DNA of 64,000 nt, taken from Galdieria yellowstonensis. Taxonomy: Eukaryota > Rhodophyta > Bangiophyceae > Galdieriales > Galdieriaceae. The notes under the pieces are model-generated. The model saw only the letters and a list, made by a program, of their open reading frames with translations, made no database searches and was not told where the DNA came from. Shown here in pieces: positions 32,177-44,000 of the stretch. The translations under genes were made by a program, and so were the position numbers. The stretch's first letter is position 1, and each line of letters begins with the position of its first letter. The stretch is from NCBI GenBank assembly GCA_026122205.1, contig JANCYU010000022.1, positions 1 to 64,000 on the forward strand, read 5' to 3'.

Positions 32177-34359
32177 ATGGGAAGTTATTATCATACTAAT
32201 CCTTTTGACCTTTTCGAATTAAGCCTAAGGGTCCCTCAGAGTTACGACAACTCAGCTTCAAACCGCCCAAGTAGTGGTCAACCGAATGAACGAGTGGATT
32301 TCTATAAAATACGACCTGGAGAGACGATAAGGGCCGTAACTCAGCAAAATTCGAACAACACATCAGCCATAAGGAGACAAGGGTGGAGCGGAACGTCTTA
32401 TTCACAAGAACAATTGGATTCACGCTTCAAAGGCCAAGGTATGGTTTCGTTGTTATCGTATATTTTCCCCCACTGAGCTTCTGTATCAAGAACATGGCTA
32501 CTATAAGCAGTCCCGCGGCTTCTCTGGAGCTCCCGGTCAAACTTCGCAGTTTTCTTACGTAGATAGCTTCCGCTCAAACCCTAGTGGTGACCTAAATGGC
32601 AATCTTCGGGTTGTTCTCTTTTTTCACTGGCGTATTTTTTATTAACAAAAGTTTGTAGGCTAATGGGAATTTGCGTATGCGTTCACCTCAACCTCAAAGA
32701 TCTATAACGGCAGCAAACGCTTTCTCCGTACCTCATCAGGTTTACTCTCATCAGACACAGAATAAGGGGCCAGAAGTTGCCGGAAACTTGCACAGTTTTT
32801 CACGTCCAAAACAGTCTTCAAGCTTTAGGGTGTATCAGAGCGAGGTATTTTTGGTATTGTAAGTAAGTCCTTTATTGCTGAAGGGTTGAGTTAGAACACG
32901 GTTTCGACGCTCGCTAAAAATATTGAGGAATGTCGCGTCCAGCTAAATTATGTTGCTAAAGTAACGCCGGAAGCCTCGTTTTTGCTTGAGATCGGTTCTG
33001 TTATTCAGAGAGCGCTCCAGCGTTTGAGCCAAATTCCTCCTGAAGCTGGAGAACGCTATTTTCGTACCCTGGAAAAGTTTGCTGAGTTGTTTCAAACTGC
33101 TGCGTTACCTACCATAAGGGATGGTCAAATTGCACTTGCTTGTTATCAACACCGTCAAAACAGTCCACAGACAGAGACAAATACGAGAACGTCCACCGTG
33201 AACTCCCAAAGTTTCAATTTTTCCTTTGGTCCAAAGGAGAGATTTGAAGAAACTTACATTTCTAGTGATGCTAAGGGTCTACCAACCAGAGGTATTTCCA
33301 TGGAATTTTCCCAAACGAATGAAAGTTCTATCCCTCCGAGAAGTTCCAAGGGAACAATATGCACAGATACAGAGCCTTCTCAACATTCGCAATATTCCGC
33401 TCGCTCTCATTGCTCAGCTTCAGTGCTAGATTCTTCACAGAAGAATGAAGTAAGGGAAGAAAGCAAAACAGCAACAAAAACAAAAGGTAGAAAAAGGAGC
33501 GCGTCAGAGCAGCAATTTTCGGAAGACATGGAACAGCAGAATGTTGCTTTTAAGAATTCTAGATCTTCATATGGTAAAACGGACATTATGGAACCACCTC
33601 GCGTAACGAATTCCCGAAGCTCGTCGGAAGTAGTAGAAAGACCTGAATCGAACACCTTTTCAAATATGAATGCAGCTAGAGATATGCTTCTTTCGCGAGG
33701 AAAAGATTTTATTTTGCAGAAGAAGGAAGAGCTAGATTCATTAGTAGCCAGTGTAAAGAGAGACATTGAGAATACCAGATTGTTTATGAAGCGTGTAAGT
33801 ATTTACTTTGTCCTGTGACGATTATTAAACTCACATTTTCAAGCTCGACGATGCGAAACATCTCTATGTTCAAGGAATAAGCCAAATGGGAAGAAATTTT
33901 CGGCAAACAGAAAATGTTTTGGGCGAAAATGATGCAAAGATGTCCAATGCTAAGTGTTGTAAGTGCGGCTTTGTTTATTTTTTTAAATTTCCTTAACCTT
34001 GGAAAGGCAATACGATTAAAGTTATACAGCTAGAATGCGAGAATTTGAAGCAGCATTGCAAGGGTCTGGATGTATATATCTATGAAACGGACTTGTGCAT
34101 CTTGGTGAAGTGCAAATTGTCAGGACTGCCATTTCGTTTGCCGCATTTATGTATCAAGTTGAAGCCTGAAGATCCTGACAGCTTGTATGGCTATAGTTTT
34201 GACTATTGCGGGATCGAGTTGGGTGAGCTTGGTACACAGTTAAAGGAGGAGTTTTCGAAGTTATTAAGGAAAAATGGTCTTTATTGTATGAATGTTATCA
34301 CCTTAATACGCTTGTATTGGAAAACTGTCACGGACATGATGAGTTTTTTTAATGTTTGA
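32177..34359 (+). CDS. Mediator tail subunit MED15-like protein
   Basis: Six exons: 32177-32438, 32491-32609, 32659-32844, 32895-33794, 33844-33958, 34007-34359; 644 aa; introns 48-52 bp. MED15 links activators to Mediator. Seen: long Gln/Ser/Asn-rich low-complexity parts, a helical block GSVIQRALQRLSQIPPEAGE with KFAELFQTAALP, a basic KGRKRS patch, and a C-terminal domain (about 528-644) with LVKCKLSGLPFRLPHLCIKL and TQLKEEFSKLLRKN ending in helix, matching the layout of the MED15 C-terminal domain. No KIX domain was recognised at the N-terminus. The family call is tentative; gene structure is better supported than identity. Confidence 0.45.
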
Positions 34360-34680
34360 GACTATAAAGAGCTTTAAAAACATAATTACAACGGTTCTTG
34401 AAAGTGATGTTTGCACAAAAATATATTCATTACCTGCTTCTAGTAGAGAAGCTGGCAAAAACGGGGCTAGTCGATTTCTGCAACCGTTTTCCCTCAACTT
34501 GATAACTACGCCATATACACGCTGTATATACTTTAAGAATCGAAAACCAACTGTTGAACGAGTCTAAAATGTTTCTTGTACAAAATACAACCGAAACTGG
34601 AAAATTTCAAGTTGTTTCCGAGTTGTTGTATTGTCCAATGAACAAAGGGTGCATGGCGATTGGACCAATAAGCACCTGAC
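34360..34680. other. Spacer upstream of the 17-exon gene
   Basis: About 320 bp with no supported gene. It holds the 3' flank of the MED15-like gene and the promoter of the next one. Confidence 0.5.
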
Positions 34681-37148
34681 ATGTTTTCACAACGTGTACT
34701 GCTATCTTCATGGCTGTTTCGTAGAATAACCTTTACCTCGCGTAAGAGTTTCATAGCCTCTGCTTCTGGTTTTTTATGTAGAAATGCCTGGCCTGCGTCT
34801 GAGGTGAGTACTTCTTGGTGAAAGTCTCGTTCGTTTGTATACAACGCTTTCTTTGATGTCCATAGTTGGTTCAGTTAAAAAAAAATTTTTCTGAAACCGC
34901 TGACGAGAGCCGGAGACCTTCTGTATTTGACCCGAGCAAACAATCTGCCTTTTTGAACGTGACAGGAGGTATTCCGTTCCTTTGTGCTATCTGTTTCAAC
35001 ACCTCACGTACTTTCAAGGAAACCTTAGCGAAGAGAAAAGAAGAAAGAGAACCGCAGAAATTGCCGATTCCATCGCAAAACTTAATTTGACTTCCAAGGA
35101 AAAGGTTTGAAAATATTATGAGTATTGTAGTTTAGCTTGTTCCTCATCTTTCTTTATAGATATCAACCGAGGATATTGTCTGGGTTAACGACAGGTTGTG
35201 CCTAGTCGGGATAGGTCGTAAGTACATGACCTGAATCTTAGGATTGAACCTTGACTATTCAGTTCGTACCAATTATGATGGTTTCACAAAGGCACTTTAT
35301 AGTGGAATTTTTAATTCGAGGCGAGTTGCAGCAGTTAGGTATATATAGTTATAGTTTTACTGAATTCTGTGCTGATGTTGAGAAGAGATATTTTTGATCG
35401 TTCAAACTCTCATGCGACCCTAAACACCTGCATCAATCTAGTTTCGGACGACATTGTCGTTATTTTGGATAGCATTCAAGTAGGCAGAAAAATTTTTTGT
35501 TGGATAATGACTTTTGAACTTTGTATAGGATCCGCTAAAACGGAGATTGGTCAATCTTTATTTTGAAACAGAAAAGTAAGCCCTGTGAAAATGTTGATTG
35601 GACATGTTATTGAATGTGAGTCGAAAGGCTTCACTTCTCCTTGGAGAGACATGATATGGATTTCACTGAATTTCTGCATGAATCTGGTTTGCGTGTTATT
35701 CCAGTTTCAACTGAAGTGAGATTCGTTTTATAATTTTTTTATCAGCATTACTTATGAAATTTAGAGTGAAGTAATCTCATTTCGTCGGGAAAATGTACCT
35801 GTTCAACAAAGCACGAACCACGTTTTGATGGTAAGTTGTACGGCATTTGCAAGTTGGCATAAAAAGAAAAACATGGAAAAGGTCGCCCCTACTGCTTTTG
35901 CACCAAATGTATATACGGCTGAGGATAACTTCTTCATGGATTCCACATCTACTCAGGACGTGACTGGTTTACAGCAGAAGGTACCTTTCTATACTTTCCC
36001 TTTCGGTTTTCTCATGTCTTTCTTTCTGCATCAGGCACTTTGTGAATATGCATCTCTTTACAATCTTGTGACCGCCAAAGATGGCGCTGGTCTACGCGTC
36101 CATTTATTTACTCATGAGCCCTATCACGACACTCCTGATGCTGTTTATCCGAATAACTGGTTCAGCACTCATACTGGTTAGCGATGGACTTCAATGTCAA
36201 TGCGTAATATAACGTTTGTCTAGATCTAGAAGTTGGAGAATGTACACTCGTGCTGTATCCAATGAAAGCTCCTAATAGACGGAAGGAGAGAAGACCAGAA
36301 TTTCTCCACCGCCTCTTTATGTTCCGTAGATATACAAATGTCTTTGACTTGACTAGACACGAAGAAGCTGCCGAACCCAAGTTTTTAGAAGGGACAGGGA
36401 GTCTTGTTCTTGACAGGGTGAATCGGTAATGTGTATATCTATTCTTTGAGAATATCATCTTGATAATATTGCATGGTACAGAATAGCATATTGTTGCTTA
36501 TCGGAAAGAACAGATCTTGCACTAGCAAGGACCTGGGCAAGAGTGATGGGCTATACTTTAGAACCTTTTAAGGCATGGGATGCCTCAGGGAGGTAAGTTA
36601 GGAAGAGATCGATAGTAATGTTCATGAACAAACCTGCTTTAGACCAATCTACCACACGAATGTTATGATGAGTATTGGAACTCATGTGGCTGTAATTTGT
36701 TCGAGTAGTATCCATGATAAAGAAGAGAGAAGAAGAGTGTGTTCGCGCTTAATGGTTGGTTGCCCTAGAAACGCAATCATCGCGTTTTCATCAGAATTGG
36801 TTTTAGGAGACTCATGAAGTTGTTGATATCACTTCAAGTCAAGTTAACAGTTTTTGTGGAAACGTTTTGGAAGTGGAAAACTTTTACGGAAGGCCAGTAA
36901 TGTTGATGAGCAGCACCGCAGTGAGTCGCGCATTTGTTCAAAGTTCATTCTATTTCTGAGTATTTCTTAGTATCATGCATTTGATGAGAAGCAGTTGGAA
37001 CAGTTGCGAAAGCACGAATACGTAAGAATATTTTGTTCCGAATACACTTGCAACTAATCTTTTATAGGACTTGCTACATACTGATATTTCGACAATCGAA
37101 CGTGTTGGTGGAGGTGGCGTTCGATGTTCTATAGGTGAACTTTTCTAG
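34681..37148 (+). CDS. Double guanidino-group-modifying (pentein) protein: partial ADI/DDAH-like domain plus CtlX-like amidinotransferase/hydrolase
   Basis: Seventeen exons, 551 aa: 34681-34803, 34866-34968, 35019-35104, 35160-35217, 35263-35338, 35383-35479, 35529-35575, 35628-35715, 35765-35830, 35882-35980, 36035-36176, 36224-36425, 36482-36592, 36643-36754, 36807-36920, 36971-37021, 37068-37148. All sixteen introns (44-62 bp) preserve frame. Residues 1-41 are Arg/Ser-rich and acid-poor (organelle transit type). Residues 110-226 resemble the second part of arginine deiminase: STEDIVWVNDRLCLVGIG, RTNYDGF, H159 in SHATLNTCINL, FLHESGLRVIPVS; no catalytic Cys follows. Residues 240-551 are a complete CtlX-like unit: VAPTAFAPNVYTAEDNFF, DAVYPNNWFSTHTD, FLEGTGSLVLDR, H437 in YHTNVMM, FCGNVLEV, and GGGGVRC with C545. 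Likely a hydrolase on arginine or citrulline derivatives. Confidence 0.72.
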
Positions 37149-37394
37149 TTTCGTCAAGCCAGTAGCTAGGGAGTAACTTGTATGCCAAACAGTAGAGAAT
37201 AAAAATTACCAGTCGAGGACTTGTTGATGATGGAACTTGCTTAACTGTTTTGAAGGCAGTAAAAGGTTCCGAAAACAAATAATAGACACAGAGTCATATA
37301 TTCAAGTAATAAAATATCATCAAGAATACTAATACTACTACTTTATTGTGGAAACGATTTGCTTTTGACACTTGTTAGTAGCTATTTTGAAATG

Positions 37395-39416
37395 TCACAC
37401 GTGGGGATACAAAACCTGCTCTGCACTACTTTGCGAATAAACTGCTGGAGAAGGCTCTCTATGCGAACGATATGAAAAGGATGAAGAGTCACTATGAATA
37501 GAGTTCCAACAAGGAAGTGACTTTGCAGATGATGTATTGTCTCGTGCTAACATTCAATGTCAAAGTTACAGCTTCGAAAAGTAGTCATAACTTACGTGTT
37601 GTTGTAGAGTAAACTTGAAAGCGTTGTGGCTTTTCCTCCACAACACAGTCTGAAAATACCTTGGCTCCATCCGCTATTTGGATATTCTGAATATAAAAAA
37701 TGACATATTGGGGAAGCCAGTTAGAATCTGTTCCGAACGAACTGCTGATAAGACAGTCTAAAATTTCGTTCCTAAGTGAGCGAAGTTTGAAATTACTCTT
37801 TCTCTTCAATATTCCATGACGCAGACTGTACAAAGTCTTCAGAGGCTCTACGATCCATCCATTATCCACAAAAATAATATGCAATGAAGATGGATCACTA
37901 AGTAACTGACGCAACTTAAAATACAACCCTTCGAATTGAAAAGACGTTACCTCTATAAGTCTTCCTCTACTAGTTCCAAACAAATCACAACATTCGCCAT
38001 TAACGTATAAAATCTTATGCCATGAATCATCCAGGGATACACTCATTTTCATTGCTGCAATAGGGATCGACTCTAAAAATAAATTTTGTTGATCATCGGA
38101 CAAAACTGGAGACTTGGGTGGTAACAAAGAAAACATTTTTTGGGCAAACTCCTCGCTTGCACTTTCAAGCGACTGAATCGCCGCATTTAATCCAAAAAGT
38201 TTGCAATAAGGAGGTTCCTCCATTTTTGCTGAGAAGAACTGAACCTAGAAAGGAGTAAGATTAAATACTTCATACTTAAACATGATGCACAAACATATTT
38301 GTCGAAACTTCTCGCCACAAAATAAAATAAAATCTCCGATTTCGCAATATCTATGAGTTCTTGATCTTTTCTACTTGGAGACTTCCACTGTAGCTCCTTG
38401 AAAATGCATAAATTCAAAACATTTGGCAACAGCTAAGCAATTACCTGATCCCATGAAGCCATAAGGTCCCAAATCTTTCCAGCAGCAAACATAAGAGCAT
38501 CTCTTAAAGAAAGCGAGTATACAGTATCTGAAAAATTTTCCAAATTTTCACCAAAATCATTCCTTGAACCAGATGGATTCTCGTTGTTAGTAAAAGAAAC
38601 GAAAGAATCACCCATAGCCTGATCGCATAGTTTGCTAGATAAAGCTGGTCTCCACTGCTCTCTCGCTTTTGTCTCAGAAACTTCACCACAAGTTTTTTGG
38701 GATGGAATATAATGATATTTTGAGTTCGCTGGTATTAAGGGCCTCCCCTTTGTCAAGCAATCCACAGGGATAAAGAGTTTTGCAGCATCTTCATGTACTG
38801 CAGAATTCTGCGAGAAACAATCTTCGGAAGCTGCTTCTTGAGAGATAAGTCGGTCTCTCTGTAACTCTCTGGAAAACCAGAGGAAACTTGACGCACAACT
38901 GCTTTCTTCTACAGGGCCAGAAAACGTTTGTTCGGTAGTGGCAACGTCCTGACAGTCGCTCCTACAACAATCTCGATCAAAATAAGGATAGAGATCCCCT
39001 CCTAGATGTGCAGCAGACTTACTGCGGTTAGTGGTATCATTATTCTCGTTAAAACAACGACGAGTTCGTGAAGAAGGTGCATCAACACAAGTACTTTGAA
39101 GGCACAGCCGAATACATCTGGAACAGGGACGAAAGTTATCACAAGCTTGCTTGGCTTGTCTACAGTGAGTACAGCTCACTCGAACTACTCTGGTAACTCT
39201 TCTTCGCTTCTTCTGCTGAGAGCCCGAGGCTCTCAAAGGTTCTTCAACAGAAACCTCGGACTGAGAAGCACCCTTGCTCTCATACTTCGAAGTATTGCTA
39301 GCTCCATGCTCATTCGTGAAACTTACCAAGTATCTAGCATTGCTAACTTGGCAAGGCTGTTGTCTGCCGGGTGTACTATTAGAAAGCGTGTTACTCATAT
39401 TTGTGTTGTTCCTCAT
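37395..39416 (-). CDS. Zn2Cys6 transcription factor with PAS-like domain (ERT1/AcuK type)
   Basis: Four exons: 38445-39416, 38295-38396, 37596-38244, 37395-37546; 624 aa; introns 48, 50 and 49 bp. A DNA-binding regulator. Seen: a basic run KKRRRVTRVVRV, then the zinc cluster CTHCRQAKQACDNFRPCSRC ending in C110 (Cys 82, 85, 92, 98, 101, 110; an extra Cys at 105). The sequence and spacing resemble fungal ERT1/AcuK gluconeogenesis regulators (ACxHCRxAHxxCDxxRPCxRC). The C-terminal part (ESIPIAAMKMS, WHKILYVNGECCDLFG) has a PAS-like pattern, also as in that family. The target pathway is unknown. Starts 38 bp from the divergent fructosamine kinase gene. Confidence 0.8.
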
Positions 39417-39454
39417 CGAATAATCCAACGGACTTGAAATCTCATTTCGCGTGG

Positions 39455-40557
39455 ATGGCCTTTGCGCAGTTGGAAGATAAGATAAGTTCTGCAGTGTCAG
39501 CTGCTATTGGAAAGGAGTTCAAGGCTACAGTGGGTCCTTCTGTCGGTGGAGGATGTGTCAGTGATACAAGAGTTATTCTTTGTAAAGACTCCGGTATTGT
39601 TATCTGTTTATTGGTTTCTTTCCTGTTCTCAACCCCTTGTTTTGATTAGACAGTTTGAAGTTTTTTGCAAAGATCGGCACTCCTGATGAAGTAAGCATGT
39701 TGGCAGCAGAATATCACGGGGTCTTGGAAATGTACAACACGAAAACCATAAGGGTGCCGAAGCCCATTTGCTATGACAGTACAGACCGCTTTAGTTTTCT
39801 GATCCTTGAAAACCTAAATATGACAAGTAGAGCAGGAAGGAAGGAATATGGGTTGTTGGGAAAAAAGTATGAATCAGTTTTTATTACAGTCAGCAACTTT
39901 TTTGACGCTCTATGTGTAGCCTTGCCAAAATGCATCGCTGTACTAGTGACAGAGGCTTTGGTTGGCACAGAGGAAATACTATAGGTATTGAGCATTCTGT
40001 ATTTGTCACACATATCTACTTATGTTTAAAGGACCAACACCGCAGCTAAATCCTTGGACTTCCAACTGGACAGAGTTTTTTGTAAACTACCGACTTCGCT
40101 ATCAATTAGATTTGGCGAAACGTAATCGTTTGAAGCTTGAGAATGTGGAAACCTTTTTGCAAAAAGTGGAAAACATTCTTAACCAGAAGCAAGATGTCAT
40201 TCCTTCACTGGTCCATGGAGATCTATGGTCAGGCAACATTGGTTTTCTTAATACGGGTGAGCCTGTAATTTTTGACCCTGCCACCTATTATGGTGATCGG
40301 GAAGTAGACATAGCTATGACAGAATTATTTGGAAGATTGCCTGAAGAGTTTTATATTGCTTACAACGATGAATTTCCGTTAGCGGAAGGATATGAGCAAC
40401 GAAGAATCATATATAATCTTTATCACGTCTTAAATCATTACGTACGTATTGCAAATTTTTAAATAATTTGATTCTCATATTTTCCTAGAATCTATTTGGA
40501 GGAATGTATGGTCGTCAAGCGAAGAGTATGATGGAAGAAATAATGGAGTTTATGTGA
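39455..40557 (+). CDS. Fructosamine-3-kinase / ketosamine kinase
   Basis: Five exons: 39455-39593, 39650-39866, 39920-39984, 40032-40441, 40489-40557; 299 aa, normal for the family; introns 47-56 bp. Phosphorylates sugar-amine adducts on glycated proteins so that they decay, a protein-repair activity. Seen: SVGGGCVSDTRV, FFAKIG with lysine, FLILENLNM, LAKMHRCTSDRGFGWHRGNTIG, PTPQLNPWTSNWTEFFV, the catalytic HGDLWSGNIGF and the metal-binding FDPATYYGDREVDIAM, then ELFGRLPEEFYIAYN. No targeting peptide is evident. Head-to-head with the zinc cluster gene. Confidence 0.93.
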
Positions 40558-41085
40558 TAGTGCTTATTAGTTTTCAAAAGTTGACATTGTCTAAATTGGC
40601 TTTGGAATTCAGTTTTTCCAGCTCACGCAGTTGAATGAAAAGCAAAGGGTTTTTATGAAGGGGCCCCTGAAGCTCGCATAGGGGGTAACGATAGTTTACG
40701 CAACAGTAAAGTGAAAGATATTTCTTCATTCAGACTAGAGAGATTTTGTTATCCTTTTATGGAGCAACTTTACCATTGAGGGTTTTCAAGGTTCTTGACT
40801 ATTTTCTAGAATACGCTTTGAAGAACACTGAAATGCACCGGAAACCAAACTTTCCTTGGAAATTTTCTGTTCGAAAAAAAGAAGACCACGTGACATAGAA
40901 GAATGTGCAAACCAGTCGCAAAGAAATTTGACAATAATACCCAAGTCCCAAACACAAAAAGTTAAAATATAACTTTGAGACAAAATGTGATGCAAAAGCA
41001 AACCCAAGAAAAAAATTTTGGCGCCAAATTCAAGCAGCAAATTTACACAGACGCGTTCCTTTGGGTCAAAGGTGAATGAAGGATT
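40558..41085. other. Intergenic region upstream of SCC2
   Basis: About 530 bp without a supported gene. Its notable content is the palindromic E2F-type site at 41017-41028. A short GGGGCCCC element lies near 40660. Confidence 0.5.
41017..41028. promoter_or_regulatory. Palindromic E2F/DP site TTTGGCGCCAAA
   Basis: A perfect 12-bp palindrome containing TTTGGCGC on both strands, matching the E2F consensus TTTSSCGC. It is 57 bp upstream of the start codon of the cohesin loader gene, an S-phase/mitotic function typically under E2F control in plants and animals. No site of this quality was noticed upstream of neighbouring metabolic genes. Confidence 0.6.
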
Positions 41086-44000
41086 ATGAGAGTAAAGTGT
41101 GAAGAGGCCCAGAAGAGTGAAGAAGAACAAGTCTGCCAGAAAATTGTTACGTTAGAGAACGCTCTGTCAAAAGGAGATAGTGAACTATGTCATAAGCTAT
41201 TTGTTGAAAATCCTAGTGCTCTGACAACCCTACAACGCCATATGCTCTCCCAGGAATTTCCTGCCGAATATTTGGACTTGGCACGAAAGGTTTTCCATGA
41301 CTTATCAGGCAATACAATTTCAAACCAAGGAGAAGTACGATTTGACCCATAAACTTCCGTCATTATACTGATCTCGTCTTATAAGGGCGAACGAACAGTC
41401 TTCCAATTACAAATTGCACTTGCTTTTCTAAGGCTTGAGCTGCAACTGCCAAAGTGGTATTTTGAAAGGCGGCAGTTGGAGGCGACTTTTTCGAATGTTA
41501 TCAATGAACTGCTGAGTAACTCAACAACTATCGTTCGCATTCTGACACGGGGAAACGCTGTGCTAGAGCAACAGCATTGTAAATTATGTGAATCAGCTGC
41601 TTGTGTGTCTCAAATTGATCAGCTTGTGTATAGTTCTCTGATTGAGCTCTATGAGCTTTTGAACCAAGCTATTTGTTCCGGAACCTTACCACCATCAGTT
41701 TACCAAAAAATATTAACATTTGCTTACTTTGGCCTGGACACAAAGAAGCAGTCTATTGCGTCCAGTTCTCGAAGTATCATTGCCTTTATATTTGAACTTT
41801 TACCTTCCTGTCAGAATGAAATTATGTGGAGAACCGTCTATTCCTGTTTTGAGATTGCAGAATTGTCAGAATTTGGACAGCTTTCTAACGTAGATGCAAC
41901 TTCCGGGCGTTTCAGAGAGGAGATTACCAACGTATTGCGTCTCTTGAATATAAGCGGATGTTTTGTTTGTAACACGCAGGAGAGGAGGCAACTCATTGAT
42001 CCGCGACGGGGATGTTGCCTCCAAAGAATAAAACCAGAATTTTCCACAGTAGCTGAAGAAGAGGCTTACCATGCCTCTCTTACCGCAAAATGTGACATCT
42101 TGATTGCTTACTTACATGAACTCACGAAGAAAGTGCTTTCTTCCTCGAAGAAGAAGGCCATTTTGAACTTCATCGAATCTCTTTTGACTCTTTTTCCTGA
42201 TTTATTATTTCCTAGCGCATTTTTCTTAATCGCTTCTCTCTTCCAATGGTGTCTGGAGGTATTGAAGAATTGTTCAGGTAAGATTCTTGCGCATTTAAGC
42301 TTAGCTCACTGATTTTTTCCAGAAAACTCACCACTGCGTATGATCGTTGTGGAAATACTTGTAAAAATATCCGTTCGTTTGCTAGAAATTCAAAGGGAGC
42401 ACAGAGGTTGTAAAAGGTGCTCATTGATCACAGAACGTGATAGAGCCTACGTGTTGTTTGATGCCAACGCATTTCATTTGGAACAACTAGCTCCACATGC
42501 GTTGGGCTGCTGGGTAACAGTTTTGAGACGAATTTCAAAAAGGGTGAATGTTGTTTTCGAGGAAACTGAAAAAAAGGAAAGCTTTGACGTTTCGAATTCA
42601 ACCCAACTTTCGTTAAAGGAGGTTGCTTGCTGCTCAGCAGCATCTTGTTCGTTAACGAAGGCAGGACCTTGTCAGACTGTTGAGGCTCTTCTCTCAGCAC
42701 TCTCTGTAGCCAGTCACCAGGAGAGACTAAAGGTGATTCAAAGTATAAAGTCACTTGTGAGAACAGACCCGAAGTTCTTTATTGATCTTAAATGGGTTGA
42801 AGATGCTTTACTTCTTTTGTCACGTGATCCTGCAGCCTCAGTTCGATCAGTTGCCCTAGAACTCGGCCTACAGTTCTGTAATGTACGTCATCTCTCAGGA
42901 AGGAAGTTTGATAACTCGAATTATGTGAAGTCCTGGGCAGAAACCATTATAGAGCGTTTGCGTGACAGCAGCGCCTCAGTGAGGAAGATTGCACTATACT
43001 TTGCAAAGATGTTCCTTATTTTCTTTGTTACAATGAATTCACCTCCTGGTAGCGTAGGGCTGAAGAAAAAGTTGTTTAGACAAGTTTTTAATCGCCTTGA
43101 AGATCATGACGTGATCGTAAGGGAAACCTGCACGGACTGCCTTGAAGAATATTTTCAATGTGCTTACAGAAAGATATCTTCTAATTTTGGCTCTGCATAT
43201 GAGATTGAAGAGTTTTATCGCGAAATAATAGACTCGCTAAATACCTTGAAGTCAAGAAGTTCGAGTAAACTTCTTTTCAACGTTGCTGCCAAGATCAACG
43301 GTACTAATGCATCGTTAATGGTAATTTTTTCAGTTACTAGGCGACTTTTTTAACTGATCCTGTTTTTTAGGAGAGTCTCACCAAATATGCTATGAGTATT
43401 GTTGCCAAGACGTTTCAAAATGTTTGTAACGATATTGAGCATCCCAACTGTCAGATTGATGAACGTTATCATTTAGCCACTCTTTTTCTAGAGATAGCTT
43501 GTGAATGGGATCCGGAGTATACAGCGCCTTATGAGCGCTATCTCTTGTCTTGTCTAGAGTTTTCTTTGTATTCAAAAGACGTTGGAGTTCATGTCGTTTC
43601 TAACGTAATTTGCTTGCTGAGTTCACTGTATGAATCAACACCGGCGGGTCTCGAGGGTGCAAAAAAATTCTTTAATTACTTGGAATTTATTCTAACAAAC
43701 AACCTTTGTCCTGTTTTGGGAAATGCAGTAATGAAGGTATGTATTATCTTTCAATATTTCATGTCCCTCAAGCACTGGTTAGAGTCTTAATAGGCTTTGC
43801 AAAATTCCAGCATTTCGGGTGGAAGTTGAAGAACTGGTATACGAACTCTTAACTGTTGCCAAAAATCAGACATTTCAGTGGCAGGCTACACCGGATGGAT
43901 CAGATACCGTTGAAAATACCTGGAAAGTTATCTCGACCATTTTTTCCCGAATCGCTTCTATGAGCACCTGTGTTACTTCAAAGACTGTCCTGGAGTCTAT

